6,434 nt of DNA from assembly GCA_934376945.1 (NCBI GenBank), contig CAKRPI010000106.1:1-6434 (forward strand), read 5' to 3'. This stretch comes from an uncultured Lachnospiraceae bacterium. GTDB taxonomy: Bacteria; Bacillota; Clostridia; Lachnospirales; Lachnospiraceae. Below the pieces are notes generated by a model. That model was not told the origin of the DNA, ran no database searches, and saw nothing but the letters and a program-made list of their open reading frames with translations. Below, one piece after another: positions 6,416 to 6,434 of the stretch (position 1 is its first letter; each line of letters begins with the position of its first letter). Made by a program: the position numbers and the translations under genes.

Positions 6416-6434
6416 TTTTATTCGTTAATTGACA

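Overview
The window looks like core chromosome of a low-to-moderate GC clostridial Firmicute, most likely a member of the Lachnospiraceae. Three things suggest this: the order DUF512 radical-SAM protein, der, plsY, gpsA; a long (about 400-residue) divergent PRPP synthetase next to it; and a His-rich protein starting MHIIHDENGN, a type I recall from gut Lachnospiraceae. The family assignment rests on recall and was not searched. No phage, IS element, CRISPR array, tRNA or rRNA is visible.

Every supported gene is on the minus strand, so transcription runs from the right end of the window to the left. At the right is prs (5210-6415, apparently complete), closed by an intrinsic terminator at 5164-5196. 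A 147-nt gap follows, with a long interrupted inverted repeat (5123-5154) and a good sigma-A type promoter (-35 at 5111-5116, -10 at 5088-5093). That promoter drives a compact four-gene unit: the PDZ/radical-SAM/DUF512 protein (3728-5062), der (2377-3705), plsY (1703-2347) and gpsA (574-1578). The gaps are 22, 29 and 124 nt, and the unit ends at an intrinsic terminator (441-481). The left part holds a second promoter (-35 at 389-394, extended -10 at 366-371), a leader of about 160 nt, and the start of a His/Cys-rich metal-binding protein that runs off the left edge (start at 199).

Together the genes cover nucleotide precursor supply (Prs makes PRPP), large-subunit ribosome maturation (Der) and the first committed steps of phospholipid synthesis (GpsA makes glycerol-3-phosphate; PlsY acylates it). 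The DUF512 protein has no role I can assign from sequence.

Most of the window is ordinary housekeeping DNA, and I see no new multi-gene system. The points most worth a second look are: a 9-bp tandem repeat in the plsY-gpsA gap, in frame with plsY past its stop codon; the inverted repeat directly upstream of the operon promoter; the uncharacterised DUF512 protein; the divergent Prs and its start site; and the His-rich gene, whose leader is open in two frames.
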